Assembly: GCA_034411635.1 (NCBI GenBank)
Contig: DAOUML010000011.1
Coordinates: 1-15,722, forward strand
DNA length: 15,722 bases
Source of the DNA: UBA8950 sp034411635
GTDB taxonomy: Bacteria; Chloroflexota; Anaerolineae; Anaerolineales; Villigracilaceae
Reading direction: 5' to 3'
The notes under the pieces were generated by a model. That model did no database searches. It was not told where the DNA came from and was given only the letters and a program-made list of their open reading frames with translations. How positions within the stretch are numbered: position 1 is the stretch's first letter; every line of letters starts with the position of its first letter. A program made the position numbers and the translations under genes. Shown piece after piece: positions 15,686 through 15,722 of this stretch.

Positions 15686-15722
15686 AACATTCTATCATCG
15701 CCGGGATGATAGAATGTTTTTT
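15686..15722 (+). terminator. Rho-independent terminator of the ROK kinase gene
   Basis: AACATTCTATCATC (15686-15699) pairs perfectly over 14 bp with 15705-15718, with a 5-base loop and a T-run reaching the window end. It lies 35 bases after the stop codon. The A/T pairs at its base may continue beyond the window. Confidence 0.9.

Overview
The window looks like a chromosomal segment of a Chloroflexota bacterium, most likely Anaerolineae. This is an inference from gene style, not from a marker gene. The evidence is a long Thr/Pro linker rich in TPTNTPT-type units on a TadE-like protein, a single-SLH-domain secreted protein, Tad-like small pilin genes without a Tad secretion machine nearby, and intergenic hairpin repeats of the AAACACGAAGG type. 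All intact genes read cleanly; I saw no frameshifts.

Layout. (1) Bases 1-146 hold the C-terminal tail of a membrane protein, followed by two hairpins, the second a strong bidirectional terminator (231-258). (2) Bases 378-4338, plus strand, hold a four-gene surface cassette: a TadE-like protein with a mucin-like linker, a single-SLH secreted protein, a second TadE-like protein and a TadG-like protein with a beta-rich C-terminal region. A terminator closes it (4355-4390). (3) Bases 4610-12781, minus strand, hold a glycan operon read right to left: a polytopic GT-C-like membrane protein, a sugar-nucleotide epimerase/dehydratase (SDR), a GT2 glycosyltransferase, then WbpB, WbpD, WbpE and WbpI homologues. 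(4) pepF (oligoendopeptidase F, minus) and a ROK-family sugar kinase (plus) diverge from a short shared region. Both are followed by terminators.

How the genes fit together. WbpB, WbpE, WbpD and WbpI together convert UDP-GlcNAcA to UDP-2,3-diacetamido-2,3-dideoxy-mannuronic acid (UDP-ManNAc3NAcA). The first enzyme of the route, UDP-GlcNAc 6-dehydrogenase (WbpA), is not in the window. The GT2 enzyme, the SDR enzyme and the membrane protein probably build or move a glycan carrying such a sugar. A glycan operon directly beside a secreted protein with a Thr-rich linker raises the untested idea that the surface protein is glycosylated by the neighbouring operon.

The repeats are the most unusual aspect. 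Every junction among the four wbp genes carries a structured repeat, while the upstream genes of the same operon overlap or nearly touch. Two directly oriented 90-base hairpin elements (4431-4520 and 5706-5794) bracket wbpI. A related imperfect 30-bp hairpin lies between wbpB and wbpD. A composite REP-like array fills the wbpD-wbpE gap, and a fragment of the same repeat type is embedded in frame in wbpE.
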